Source of the DNA: Serinicoccus sediminis
GTDB taxonomy: Bacteria; Actinomycetota; Actinomycetes; Actinomycetales; Dermatophilaceae
Assembly: GCF_004153545.1 (NCBI RefSeq)
Contig: NZ_SDVA01000004.1
Location: forward strand, 1 to 64,000
Direction: 5' to 3'
DNA length: 64,000 nucleotides
A program made the translations under genes and the position numbers. The notes under the pieces were generated by a model. The model did no database searches. It was not told the DNA's origin and was given only the letters and a program-made list of their open reading frames with translations. Within the stretch, counting starts at the first letter, position 1, and every line of letters starts with the position of its first letter. Below, piece after piece: positions 1 through 8,152 of this stretch.

Positions 1-130
1 GGTCGGGCCGGTGACCACGAGCAGCGCGCCGATGAGCAGCGCGAGCTGCCACTCGACCCCGGCCACGATGGCGGCCAGGGTGGTCAGCCCCCACGCCAGG
101 AGCACCGTGACCGAGCAGAGCCGGACGCCG
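1..130 (-). CDS. partial cation:proton antiporter-like membrane segment, cut at the window edge
   Basis: Read on the minus strand, this stretch gives about 43 codons that all end in G or C. They encode two hydrophobic segments followed by a motif of the form ALLIGALLVVTGPT, which resembles the region around the GP(T/S)VV motif in NhaP/CPA1-type sodium-proton antiporters. The same bases read on the plus strand, in the frame of the next gene, contain many A/T-ending codons and look non-coding. In family members about 80-90 residues normally precede this part, yet minus-strand coding character stops near base 138, so the gene looks truncated on its 5' side. It runs off the left edge. The antiporter assignment is from remembered motif similarity only. 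Confidence 0.5.
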
Positions 131-1596
131 GCGGGACCCGGCCCCGCCGGGCCGCGGCCGCCTTCGCCACCGCCCTGGGCCTGGCCCTCGCCGCCCAGTG
201 GGTGCCCACGGTGCTGCTCGTCGGCAGCGGTGCCGGGGTCGTCGTCCTCGTGGCGGGCCGGGGGGCCGCGCGCTGGCGCGGGGCCGTCGTCGCGGCACTG
301 CCCTGGGTGCTCATGCTGCCGTGGTGGGGCGCCCTGGCCGCGGAACCGCTTCGTCTGCTCGGGGGCGCGGGCGCCACCAGCGCCGGGTCCGGCCTCCCGT
401 CCCCCGCACCCCTGTGGCGGCACCTGCTGCTGGACCCGGGGGGCGCCGGGGGCGGTGGTGTGCTCCCGTGGCTGGTCGCGTCCTGGTGGCTGGCGGCGCT
501 CGCGGGCCTGCTGCTGCCCGGCCGCGCCGGGCGTCGGGCCGGCGCGCTCGTCCTCGGTGCCCTCGCCGTCCTGGTCGTGGCGCAGCTGGCGGCCCGGACC
601 GCGCTGGGCGTCCTGCCGGAGGGGCACCCCGAGCAGGGTCTGTCGGTCACCCTGTGGGCCGGGTCGCTGCTGTCGCTGGCCGGGGCGGCGCTGCTGCTGG
701 CCGCAGCCGTCACCGTCGACGCCCTCCTGAGTGCCGCACGTCCGCGGCGGGTCGCCCGGCCCGCGGCAGCGGCGGCGGTCGTGATGCTCGTGGCCCCGCT
801 CGTCGTGGCGGTGTCGGCGGTGTGGACCTTCGACCGGCCGGCCCTGCGGGTGGCTCAGCACCCGCTGCCCGCCGTCGCGGTCGAGCAGGCGCACGGGCCC
901 GAGGCCCTGCGCACCCTCCTGCTGCGTCCTGAGGGCGAGGGGCTCGTCGTCGACCTCCAGGGCGCCGAGCCGGAGCCGGCGCGCCTCCAGCGCGACCGGA
1001 CCGTCGAGCTGGGCACCCCCGCACCCCGGCCCCAGCAGGAGGCGGTGCAGGAGGTCGTCGGGGCCCTGGTCGGTGGTGCCCCGGCGGATGAGGCCCAGGA
1101 GCGGCTGCTGGGCCTCGGGGTCGGCTATGTGCTGCTGGAGGCGGACGAGACCCATCCGTCGACGGGCGAGCTGGACCGGGTGTCCGGGCTCAGCCGGGTC
1201 TCCAGCCCCGAGGGCTCGGTCCTGTGGCGCATGGTCGACGGCGGACCCGCCCGCACCCGGGTGCTGGACGACGACGGCGACGACCCCGTGACGGTGCCGA
1301 CGGACGGCCCGCACGGCCAGGCCTCGGGTCGGGTCGACGTCCCGGCCGGTGGCGTGCTGGCCGTCGCCGAGGCCGCCGGGTGGGCTGACGCAGGCCGGGT
1401 CCTCGTCGACGGCCGGAGGGTCGAGGTCGAGGACCCGGCCCGCGTCCCGCTGCCGCAGGGCCGGCACACCGTCGAGGTCGAGCTCGACCGTCCCGGGCTG
1501 GTCCGGCACCTCGTGGCGCTCGTGCTCGCCGCGCTGACGGCGTTCCTCGCCCTGCCGGTCGGGCGCACCGAGGACCGGTCCGAGGAGGCGCGGTGA
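131..1596 (+). CDS. C-terminal membrane part of a glycosyltransferase-like protein (5' truncated or running in from upstream)
   Basis: The frame is open from base 1, but G/C-ending codon use begins only near base 118. The protein starts with several hydrophobic segments (roughly the first 200 residues, including LGLALAAQW and ALPWVLMLPWW) and ends with an extracytoplasmic-looking domain plus a last membrane helix near LVALVLAALTAFLALPVG. In actinobacteria a large family 2 glycosyltransferase with this kind of membrane C-terminus usually precedes the DUF5719 gene, which is the case here (the two overlap by four bases, GTGA). No catalytic GT-A domain is inside the window. It may be an intact gene interrupted by an assembly join, or a true truncation. 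Internal GTG 202 could serve as a start. Confidence 0.5.
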
Positions 1597-3308
1597 GCAG
1601 CGACGGGACCACCGACGGGACCACCGACCCGGGCCCGCGCGTCCCGTGGCTGAGGACGGCGCTGGGGGCGGCCGCCGTGGCCGCCCTCGCCTGGACCGCG
1701 ACGCTGCCCGGCGGTTGGGGTGCAGACGGGACCGCCAGCACGGACGCGGCGACCCGCTCCGGCCCCGTCGTCGACGACGCCGAGGCGGTCCTCGTCGAGC
1801 AGGCCGCCCTGGGCTGTGCAGGACACGACGTCCTGTCCGGGCAGGTGCGAGCCGTGACGGCGCCGGAGCAGCTCGTGGCCCCTGGAGGGGCGGGGACGGG
1901 CGGCCTGGACCTCCTGGGCCCACAGGGCCCTCCTGCGGACCCGGTGCCGTTCGTCCACGGTGGGGAGCCGGCCTCCGCGCGGCTGGAGACCGAGGCCTCG
2001 GCGTCGGTCACCGCCACCGGGGGTGCCGCGCCGGGGCTGGTGGCCGGGCAGGTCCTGGTCGGTCCCGGGCCGGGAGCCCGCAGCGACGGCGACGAGGGTG
2101 CCGGCGAGGCCGACGAGGACACCGACGGGGAGCAGGCCGACGGGGGCGAGGATGACGCCGGGAGCGTGGCCGGGGGCAGCGCGCCGCGCGGGATCGGCCT
2201 GTCCGGGTGCGTCCAGCCCGGGGAGGAGCACTGGGTGCTGGCCGGGGGACCGGCGGCGGGACGGACCGAGAGCCTCGTGCTCACCAACCCCGGGGCCGAC
2301 CCGGTGCGCGTCGACCTGGAGCTGCGGGGCGAGGACGGGCCGGTCCGCGTCACCGGAGGCTCGGGGCTCGTGGTGGCGCCGGGTGACCGGCTGGTGCGAC
2401 CGCTCGACGCGCTGGCCGGCGGCGTCGAGGCACCCGCGCTGAGGGTGAGCGCGGAGGGCGGCCCGGTCGCGGCCCAGCTGGTCGAGACCTACCGGGACGG
2501 CACCACCGAGCTGGGCGTGGCCGTCACCTCCCCGGCGGCCACCCCGGCGCGCGACCTGGTCGTCCCCGCCGTGCCCGCCGGTGAGCCCACGGACCTCGTC
2601 CTGCGGGTGCTGGCGCCCGAGGCTCCGGCGGTCGTGGAGCTCGGTGTCCTGACCGAGGCCGGTCGGGTGACGCCCAGGACCGCGGCCGTGCGGGTGGCCG
2701 CCGGGTCGACCACCGACGTGCCGCTGGACGAGCTCGCCGACGGCGCGGCCGGCCTGCGGCTGCGCTCGGACGTCCCGGTCACGGCAGCGCTGCAGGTCCG
2801 GGCGACCCCCGCCGACGACGCCCCCGCGGAGGACGCGACGGCCACCGCCCGGCCCGGTGCCGACGACGCCGTCTCGACCACCAGGGCCCCCGGCGACCGG
2901 CCCCAGGTGATACGTCCCGCCGGCGACCTCGCCTGGCTGCCGGCGACCTCCCTCTCCACCCAGCCAGTGGGCATGGCCGTCCCGGACCTCGCCGACGTCC
3001 CGGGGGCCCGGCTGCAGCTGTCGCTCGTCGGGCTCGACGCCACCACGGCGGAGGTCCTCCTGCGGACCGGGGAGGGAGGCACCACGTCGAGGACGGTCGA
3101 GCTGGGCAACGACTCCAGCGCGCTGGTCGAGGTGCCCGAGGGGACGACCGCGCTCTGGGTCCGACCCGCCCGGCCGGCCATGCCGGGAGTCGCCGCCGCG
3201 CTGCACCTCACCGGCCAGGACGATCTCGGTCCCTACCTCGCCGCGACCACCCTGCGCCCGGTGCCGTGGACCCGCGAGGTCAGCCAGGTCTCCAGCGTGC
3301 TGCCCTGA
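1593..3308 (+). CDS. DUF5719 family secreted/membrane-anchored protein
   Basis: A 571-residue protein with one N-terminal hydrophobic segment (about residues 18-40, LRTALGAAAVAALAW) and then a long Ala/Gly/Asp-rich, beta-strand-like extracytoplasmic part. An acidic low-complexity linker sits near residues 160-190. It starts at GTG 1593, overlapping the previous stop by four bases, so the two are probably translationally coupled. In actinobacteria DUF5719 proteins travel with a large membrane glycosyltransferase and with DUF3499/phosphomannomutase genes, which points to cell-envelope glycan work. No catalytic motif is visible and no biochemical function is assigned here. Confidence 0.6.
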   Translation: MSSDGTTDGTTDPGPRVPWLRTALGAAAVAALAWTATLPGGWGADGTASTDAATRSGPVVDDAEAVLVEQAALGCAGHDVLSGQVRAVTAPEQLVAPGGAGTGGLDLLGPQGPPADPVPFVHGGEPASARLETEASASVTATGGAAPGLVAGQVLVGPGPGARSDGDEGAGEADEDTDGEQADGGEDDAGSVAGGSAPRGIGLSGCVQPGEEHWVLAGGPAAGRTESLVLTNPGADPVRVDLELRGEDGPVRVTGGSGLVVAPGDRLVRPLDALAGGVEAPALRVSAEGGPVAAQLVETYRDGTTELGVAVTSPAATPARDLVVPAVPAGEPTDLVLRVLAPEAPAVVELGVLTEAGRVTPRTAAVRVAAGSTTDVPLDELADGAAGLRLRSDVPVTAALQVRATPADDAPAEDATATARPGADDAVSTTRAPGDRPQVIRPAGDLAWLPATSLSTQPVGMAVPDLADVPGARLQLSLVGLDATTAEVLLRTGEGGTTSRTVELGNDSSALVEVPEGTTALWVRPARPAMPGVAAALHLTGQDDLGPYLAATTLRPVPWTREVSQVSSVLP

Positions 3309-3314
3309 CGAGGG

Positions 3315-3388
3315 TCCGACCGGTCCGACCGGTCCGACCGGCCCGACCGGACCGGACCGGCCCGACCGGACCGGACCGGCCCGACCGG
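3315..3388. repeat. short GC-rich tandem repeat between convergent genes
   Basis: Three copies of TCCGACCGG are followed by CCCGACCGG, then two alternations of ACCGGACCGG and CCCGACCGG. The whole array lies between the stop codons of the convergent DUF5719 and zincin-like genes. The repeated CCGG core could fold into many small hairpins, so it may help terminate both transcripts. It could equally be a slippage-prone simple repeat. Confidence 0.7.
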
Positions 3389-3395
3389 CCCCCTC

Positions 3396-3782
3396 TCAGA
3401 CCAGGTCGTCGGGGTCCCGCCCCAGCATGCGGGCCACCTGCTCGACGACCACCTCGGTGACGAGGGCGGCCAGCTCGGTCTCGTCGGCGGCCCGGTGCAC
3501 GACCGGGCGGCGGTAGACGACGAGACGCGCCGGCACGTCGCGCTCGGCGGGGAACAACCGCCCCAGCGCCACGCCGTGCTCCCAGGGCGCCGGGTCCGAG
3601 GGCGGCACCTCCTCGACGGCGAGCTCGAGACCGAGCGTGGTGTCCAGGCGGCGCTCGAGCGTCTCGACGGCGTCCAGCACGAGCTCGTCGAAGCGGTCCC
3701 GGCGGGTCCGCATGACCGGGACGCCCGGTCGGGCGAGCGGTCCCCGCAGCCCGTGCCCACGGCGGTCCCGACGCGTCGTCAT
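3396..3782 (-). CDS. zincin-like metallopeptidase family protein, HExxH not visible
   Basis: A 128-residue protein with an Arg-rich N-terminus (MTTRRDRRGHGLRGPLARPG). The layout, with a mid-protein ARLVVYRRPV strand and a C-terminal amphipathic helix, matches the actinobacterial metallopeptidase-like family found beside DUF3499. The place where zincins carry HExxH reads TEVVVEQVARMLG, so both metal-binding histidines are absent. As I recall, close actinobacterial relatives share VVVEQVA, so the loss may be a subfamily trait and the protein may not be a peptidase. A -10-like TAGGGT (3795-3790 on the minus strand) ends 7 bases before the ATG, so the mRNA is probably leaderless. It is transcribed away from DUF3499. 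Confidence 0.6.
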   Translation of the reverse strand: MTTRRDRRGHGLRGPLARPGVPVMRTRRDRFDELVLDAVETLERRLDTTLGLELAVEEVPPSDPAPWEHGVALGRLFPAERDVPARLVVYRRPVVHRAADETELAALVTEVVVEQVARMLGRDPDDLV

Positions 3783-3865
3783 GAGCGTGACCCTAGGGCA
3801 CCGGGCACCGCCCGGGACGGGGTGGCACCGCAGGTTGGTGGGTGCGGACGCCTAGAGTGTCGGGC

Positions 3866-4237
3866 GTGACCCTGACTCGCCAGTGCTCGAAGACGGCGTG
3901 CGTCCGCCCCGCCACGTCGACGCTCACCTACGTCTACGCGGAGCAGACCGCCGTGCTGGGGCCGCTGGCGACCTACGCCGAGCCGCACAGCTACGACCTC
4001 TGCGAGGAGCACGCCACGCGGCTCACCGCCCCGCGCGGCTGGGACGTGGTGCGGCTGGAGCTGCCCGAGGGCGAGCCCCGCCCGCCGGTGGACGACCTGG
4101 CCGCCCTCGCCGACGCCGTCCGCGAGCACCGCGGCACCATCGTGCGGGTGGACCCCGGCGCCGCTGCCGAGCGGGAGGGTGCGACGGTCACCGAGATCGC
4201 CCGTCGTGGTCACCTTCGGGTCCTGCGCGACCGCTGA
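3866..4237 (+). CDS. DUF3499 family protein
   Basis: A 123-residue protein starting VTLTRQCSKTACVRPA. It has CxxxxC at the N-terminus and later CEEHATRLTAPRGWDVVRLE, the pattern of actinobacterial DUF3499 proteins, where the Cys/His residues may bind zinc. GTG 3866 was chosen because TAGAGT (3853-3858) lies 7 bases upstream, a leaderless arrangement; an upstream in-frame ATG at 3842 would lie before this -10. The gene precedes phosphomannomutase by 26 bases, the usual actinobacterial order. The function is unknown. Confidence 0.75.
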   Translation: MTLTRQCSKTACVRPATSTLTYVYAEQTAVLGPLATYAEPHSYDLCEEHATRLTAPRGWDVVRLELPEGEPRPPVDDLAALADAVREHRGTIVRVDPGAAAEREGATVTEIARRGHLRVLRDR

Positions 4238-4263
4238 CCACCGGCCCGCGGACGGAGCACGAC

Positions 4264-5676
4264 ATGCAGGTGGCCGACGTCATCACGGCCTACGACATCC
4301 GGGGCCGCACGCCCCAGCCGCTGACCCCTGAGGTCGCCCGGGTCCTCGGCGCCGCGTTCGCGCAGGTGGTCGTCCTGCCGGAGGGGCACCGCGGGGCGGT
4401 CCTCGGGTGGGACATGCGTGAGACCTCCCCCGGGCTGGCCGACGCCTTCGCCGACGGGCTGCGCGAGCACGGGGTGGACGCCACCCTGGTGGGGCTCTGC
4501 TCCACCGACGCGCTCTACTACGCCAGCGGCTCCCGGGACGAGCCCGGGGCCATGGTCACGGCGAGCCACAACCCCGCGGGCTACAACGGCATCAAGCTGT
4601 GCCGCGGCGCGGCCCGCCCGGTCGGCCAGGAGTCCGGCCTGGGCGAGATCCGCGACCTCGCCCAGTGGCTCCTCGACCGGGGCGACCTGCACACCCTGCC
4701 CACCGGCCCGCGGGGGACCCTGCGGCACCTCGACGTCCTGCCGGACTACGCCGCCCACCTGCACTCCCTCGTCGACCTGGAGGGCGTCCGCCCGCTGCGC
4801 CTCGTCGTCGACGCCGGCAACGGCATGGCCGGGCTGACGGTCCCCGCCGTGCTGGGCATCGAGGGCCTCCCGCTCACCGTCGACCCGCTCTACTTCGACC
4901 TCGACGGCACCTTCCCCCACCACGACGCCAACCCCCTCGACCCCGCCAACGTGCGAGACCTCCAGGAGGCCGTCGTGGCCTCGGGAGCCGACCTCGGTCT
5001 GGCCTTCGACGGCGACGCCGACCGGGTCGTGCTGGTCGACGAGCGGGGCCGGCAGGTGCCCGCCAGCGCGGTGGCGACCCTCATCGCCACCCGTGAGGTC
5101 GCCCGGGACGTCGGGGCCGGACGCCGGCCCGAGGACATCGCCGTGGTCCACGGCTCGGTCGTCTCCCGTGGCGTGCTGGAGACGATGGACGAGCTGGGCG
5201 TGCGGCTCGTGCGCTCACCCGTCGGCCACTCCTTCGTCAAGGCGCGGATGGCGCAGCACGAGGCGGTCTTCGGGGCCGAGCACTCGGCCCACTACTACTT
5301 CCGCGACTTCTGGTACGCCGACAGCGGGCTCCTCGCCGCCCTCCACGTCCTGGCCGCGCTGGGGCGGCAGGACGGGCCGCTCTCGGCCCTGCTCGCGCCC
5401 CTCGACCGCTACGCCGCCTCCGGCGAGATCAACAGCCGGGTGGGCGACGTCGCGGCTGCCGTCGAGCGGGTGCGGCGGTGGGCGAGCGACGAGGGGGCCC
5501 GCGAGGTCGAGGGGGACGGTCTGCTCATGAGCAACGAGGGGGACCCCTTCTGGTGGGTGTCCCTGCGGGCCAGCAACACCGAGTCGCTGCTGCGGCTCAA
5601 CGTCGAGGCGCGGGACGGTGAGACGATGGGCCGGGTCCGGGACGCCGTCCTGGCGCTGGTGAGACAGGAGGCCTGA
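4264..5676 (+). CDS. manB: phosphomannomutase/phosphoglucomutase
   Basis: A 470-residue alpha-D-phosphohexomutase. It would interconvert hexose 6- and 1-phosphates, here most likely mannose for GDP-mannose and envelope glycans. Visible motifs are the N-terminal YDIRG, the phosphoserine loop TASHNPAGYNGIK (about residues 100-112), the metal-binding DGDADR (about 250) and the C-terminal phosphate-binding segment SLRASNTESLLRLNVEA. The frame is open well upstream, but ATG 4264 gives the conserved N-terminus. It is followed after 2 bases by the Trm112-like gene and then the SIS isomerase, so these form one operon. Confidence 0.9.
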   Translation: MQVADVITAYDIRGRTPQPLTPEVARVLGAAFAQVVVLPEGHRGAVLGWDMRETSPGLADAFADGLREHGVDATLVGLCSTDALYYASGSRDEPGAMVTASHNPAGYNGIKLCRGAARPVGQESGLGEIRDLAQWLLDRGDLHTLPTGPRGTLRHLDVLPDYAAHLHSLVDLEGVRPLRLVVDAGNGMAGLTVPAVLGIEGLPLTVDPLYFDLDGTFPHHDANPLDPANVRDLQEAVVASGADLGLAFDGDADRVVLVDERGRQVPASAVATLIATREVARDVGAGRRPEDIAVVHGSVVSRGVLETMDELGVRLVRSPVGHSFVKARMAQHEAVFGAEHSAHYYFRDFWYADSGLLAALHVLAALGRQDGPLSALLAPLDRYAASGEINSRVGDVAAAVERVRRWASDEGAREVEGDGLLMSNEGDPFWWVSLRASNTESLLRLNVEARDGETMGRVRDAVLALVRQEA

Positions 5677-5678
5677 AG

Positions 5679-5894
5679 GTGGCGCGACCGGAGTACGACC
5701 CCTGGGTGCGCAGCATCCTGCGCTGCCCCGTGGGGCAGCACGAGCTCGTCGACGAGACCGACCAGGACGGCCACCCCGTGCTGCAGTGCGCCGAGGACTG
5801 CGGGGCACCGGGTCGGCGTCGGCGCTACCCCTGGCGGGACGGCATCCCCGTGCTCCTGGTCGACGACGCCGACGTCGTCGACCTCACCGACTGA
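5679..5894 (+). CDS. Trm112-like zinc-ribbon protein
   Basis: A 71-residue protein with ILRCPVGQHEL near the N-terminus, a central LQCAEDCG and a C-terminal YPWRDGIPVLLVDDA. This is the typical Trm112p/UPF0434 layout: a small zinc-binding fold ending in the conserved YP(I/V)xDGIPxLL motif. Trm112 proteins activate methyltransferases in eukaryotes and archaea; the bacterial partners are less clear. It lies 2 bases after phosphomannomutase and 18 bases before the isomerase, so it is co-transcribed with both. Confidence 0.85.
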   Translation: MARPEYDPWVRSILRCPVGQHELVDETDQDGHPVLQCAEDCGAPGRRRRYPWRDGIPVLLVDDADVVDLTD

Positions 5895-5912
5895 GAAGGC
5901 TGCGGAGGTCTC

Positions 5913-7205
5913 GTGCCCTACATCGACGAAGCGCTGCTGGACGACCCGGACGAGCTGGCCCGCAAGGACTCGCGGGACACCCTGCGCGCGCTGGCCAGCG
6001 CGGGCGCGCAGGTGCGAGAGGCGATGACGCTGACCGAGGAGGCCGGGATCGACCGGCTGGCCAGCAGCGAGCGGCCGAGATCGGTCCTGGTGGCGGCCAT
6101 CGGCGGCTCCTCGATCGTCGCCGAGGTCCTGGAGCTGCTCGCCGAGCCCGGCTCGCCGGTGCCCGTCCAGGCCCGACGCAACCTGCCGCTGCCGGGGTGG
6201 GTGGGCCCGATGGACCTCGTCGTGGCCGTGTCGCTGTCCGGGCGCGCGCCCGGGCCGCTGGCCGTGGCCGCCGAGGCGGCGCGCCGGGGCGCCATGCTGC
6301 TCACCGTCGGTGCCGACGACTCGCCGCTGGCCGAGGTGTGCCGGCGCGCTCGCGGCGTGCACGTCGGGGTCGGCACCGGGGGGCGGACCAGCTCGCGGAC
6401 GGCGCTGTGGACCCTGCTGACGCCGGTCCTCATCGGGGCCGACCGTCTCGGTCTGCTCGAGGCCTCCCCGGAGATGATCGTCGGCGTCGCCGACCGGCTG
6501 GACACCCGCGCCGAGGAGTTCCGTCCCTCCTCCGACGCGTTCGTCAACCCGGCCAAGGTGCTCGCCGTGCAGCTGGCCGAGACCGTCCCGGTCGTCCTCG
6601 GGGACGGCCCGCTCGGCGGCGTGGCGGCGGCCCGCGCGGCCTCGATGCTGGCGCGCACCGCCCGCGTCCCCGCCACCTTCGGCGAGCTGCCCGACGCCGC
6701 GAGCGGCATCGTCGCCTGCTTCGACGGTCCCTACACCGCCATCGGCGGCCGCCGCCCGGGCACCTACGACGACGCGCGGATCCGCCTGGGCGACATCGAC
6801 ACCTCGCGGTGGGAGCCGCACCACTTCGCCGAGCCGGAGGGCGAGCTCATGGAGCGGCCCACCGGGCCCGGCGACGGCGCCCGCCGGGACGACGTCTTCG
6901 CCGACCCCTACCTCGACGGGCCGGCCCCGCCGCGGCTGGGGCTGCTCATGCTGCGGGACGCCCCGGTGGAGCCGGCGACCCGTGAGTCGGTGCAGGCGGA
7001 GGCGTTGACGGACGCGGTGCTCAGCACGGCCCGGGAGGCCGGCGTCCGGGTCATGGAGGTCCAGGCCGAGAGCGGCCCTCCGATCGTCCGGCTCGCCGAC
7101 CACGTCGCCGCCGTGGACTTCGCCGCGACCTATCTCGCCATCGGGCTGGGGCTGGACCCCTCGGTGTCCCCGCACGTGGCCGACCTGCGGGACCGCACCC
7201 GGTGA
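5913..7205 (+). CDS. SIS-domain phosphosugar isomerase (bifunctional PGI/PMI type)
   Basis: A 430-residue protein with an N-terminal SIS domain (AAIGGSSIVAEVLELLA near residues 65-80, VAVSLSGRAPGPLAVAAEA near 106-124) and the C-terminal part typical of bacterial phosphoglucose/phosphomannose isomerases. It would supply mannose 6-phosphate to the neighbouring mutase. GTG 5913 has GGAGG at 5904-5908. The middle is longer and more acidic than I expect for the family (around ERPTGPGDGARRDD). The stop overlaps the start of the dioxygenase gene (GTGA), which ties sugar and tryptophan genes into one transcript. Confidence 0.8.
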   Translation: MPYIDEALLDDPDELARKDSRDTLRALASAGAQVREAMTLTEEAGIDRLASSERPRSVLVAAIGGSSIVAEVLELLAEPGSPVPVQARRNLPLPGWVGPMDLVVAVSLSGRAPGPLAVAAEAARRGAMLLTVGADDSPLAEVCRRARGVHVGVGTGGRTSSRTALWTLLTPVLIGADRLGLLEASPEMIVGVADRLDTRAEEFRPSSDAFVNPAKVLAVQLAETVPVVLGDGPLGGVAAARAASMLARTARVPATFGELPDAASGIVACFDGPYTAIGGRRPGTYDDARIRLGDIDTSRWEPHHFAEPEGELMERPTGPGDGARRDDVFADPYLDGPAPPRLGLLMLRDAPVEPATRESVQAEALTDAVLSTAREAGVRVMEVQAESGPPIVRLADHVAAVDFAATYLAIGLGLDPSVSPHVADLRDRTR

Positions 7206-8152
7206 GCGGGCCGGAGCCCGCGGCGGACCGGCCGCACGGCGAGGACCCGGTCGCCCGGCACACCCGGGCCGAGCGCGACCTGGAGGGTGGCATCGAGCGC
7301 GACTTCGGGCAGAACCTCTCCTACGGCGCCTACCTCGACCTGCCGACCCTGCTGTCCGCGCAGCACCCCCGCGCGTCGCCGCCCCAGCACGACGAGCTGC
7401 TGTTCATCATCCAGCACCAGACGACCGAGCTGTGGCTGCGGCTGGTCATCCACGAGCTCACGAGCGCCCGCGCCCTGCTCGCGGCCGACGACCACCGGCA
7501 GGCGCTGAAGCGGATCGCCCGGGTCAAGCACATCCAGGCCTCCATGACCGAGCAGTGGTCGGTGCTGGCGACGCTCACCCCGAGCGAGTACGCCCAGTTC
7601 CGCGCCTACCTCGCCACCGGGTCGGGGTTCCAGAGCTGGCAGTACCGCGCGGTCGAGTTCATGCTCGGCAACAAGAACGCGGGGATGCTGCCGGTGTTCG
7701 CCCACGACGAGGCGCAGCACGCCGAGCTGTCGCGGCTGCTCCACGAGCCGAGCCTCTACGACGAGGTGCTGGCCTGGCTGGCCCGGCGCGGGCACGCCAT
7801 ACCGGCGGAGGTCCTGGAGCGGGACGTCGCGCAGCCCTACCACCCGCACCCCGGCGTGGTCGCGGCGCTGGGACGCGTCTACGCCGACCCGCAGCGGTTC
7901 TGGGCTGAGTACGAGACCGCCGAGGAGCTCGTCGACCTGGAGGACAACTTCCAGGTATGGCGCTTCCGTCACCTCAAGACGGTGGAGCGCATCATCGGCA
8001 GCAAGCGGGGCACGGGGGGCTCCAGCGGGGTGCCGTTCCTGCGGCGCGCGCTGGACCTGACCTTCTTCCCCGAGCTCTACGACGTCCGGTCCGCGATCGT
8101 CGAGGCGGACGTCGCCCACGAGGGCTACCACGGAGGTGACGGCCGTGGGTGA
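7202..8152 (+). CDS. kynA: tryptophan 2,3-dioxygenase
   Basis: A 316-residue haem enzyme that opens the indole ring of L-tryptophan to N-formylkynurenine. Family signatures are ELLFIIQHQTTELWLRLVIH (about residues 63-82), the segment RFRHLKTVERIIGSKRG with the likely axial histidine, and the C-terminal FFPELYDVR. GTG 7202 overlaps the previous stop by four bases. The coding region overlaps the kynureninase start by eight bases. No formamidase gene, needed between these two steps, lies in the window, so hydrolysis must be done by an enzyme encoded elsewhere. Confidence 0.92.
   Translation: MSGPEPAADRPHGEDPVARHTRAERDLEGGIERDFGQNLSYGAYLDLPTLLSAQHPRASPPQHDELLFIIQHQTTELWLRLVIHELTSARALLAADDHRQALKRIARVKHIQASMTEQWSVLATLTPSEYAQFRAYLATGSGFQSWQYRAVEFMLGNKNAGMLPVFAHDEAQHAELSRLLHEPSLYDEVLAWLARRGHAIPAEVLERDVAQPYHPHPGVVAALGRVYADPQRFWAEYETAEELVDLEDNFQVWRFRHLKTVERIIGSKRGTGGSSGVPFLRRALDLTFFPELYDVRSAIVEADVAHEGYHGGDGRG

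Noticed and set aside
3315-3388. CRISPR array
   Set aside because: Units are 9-10 bp with no unique spacers and no cas genes are nearby.
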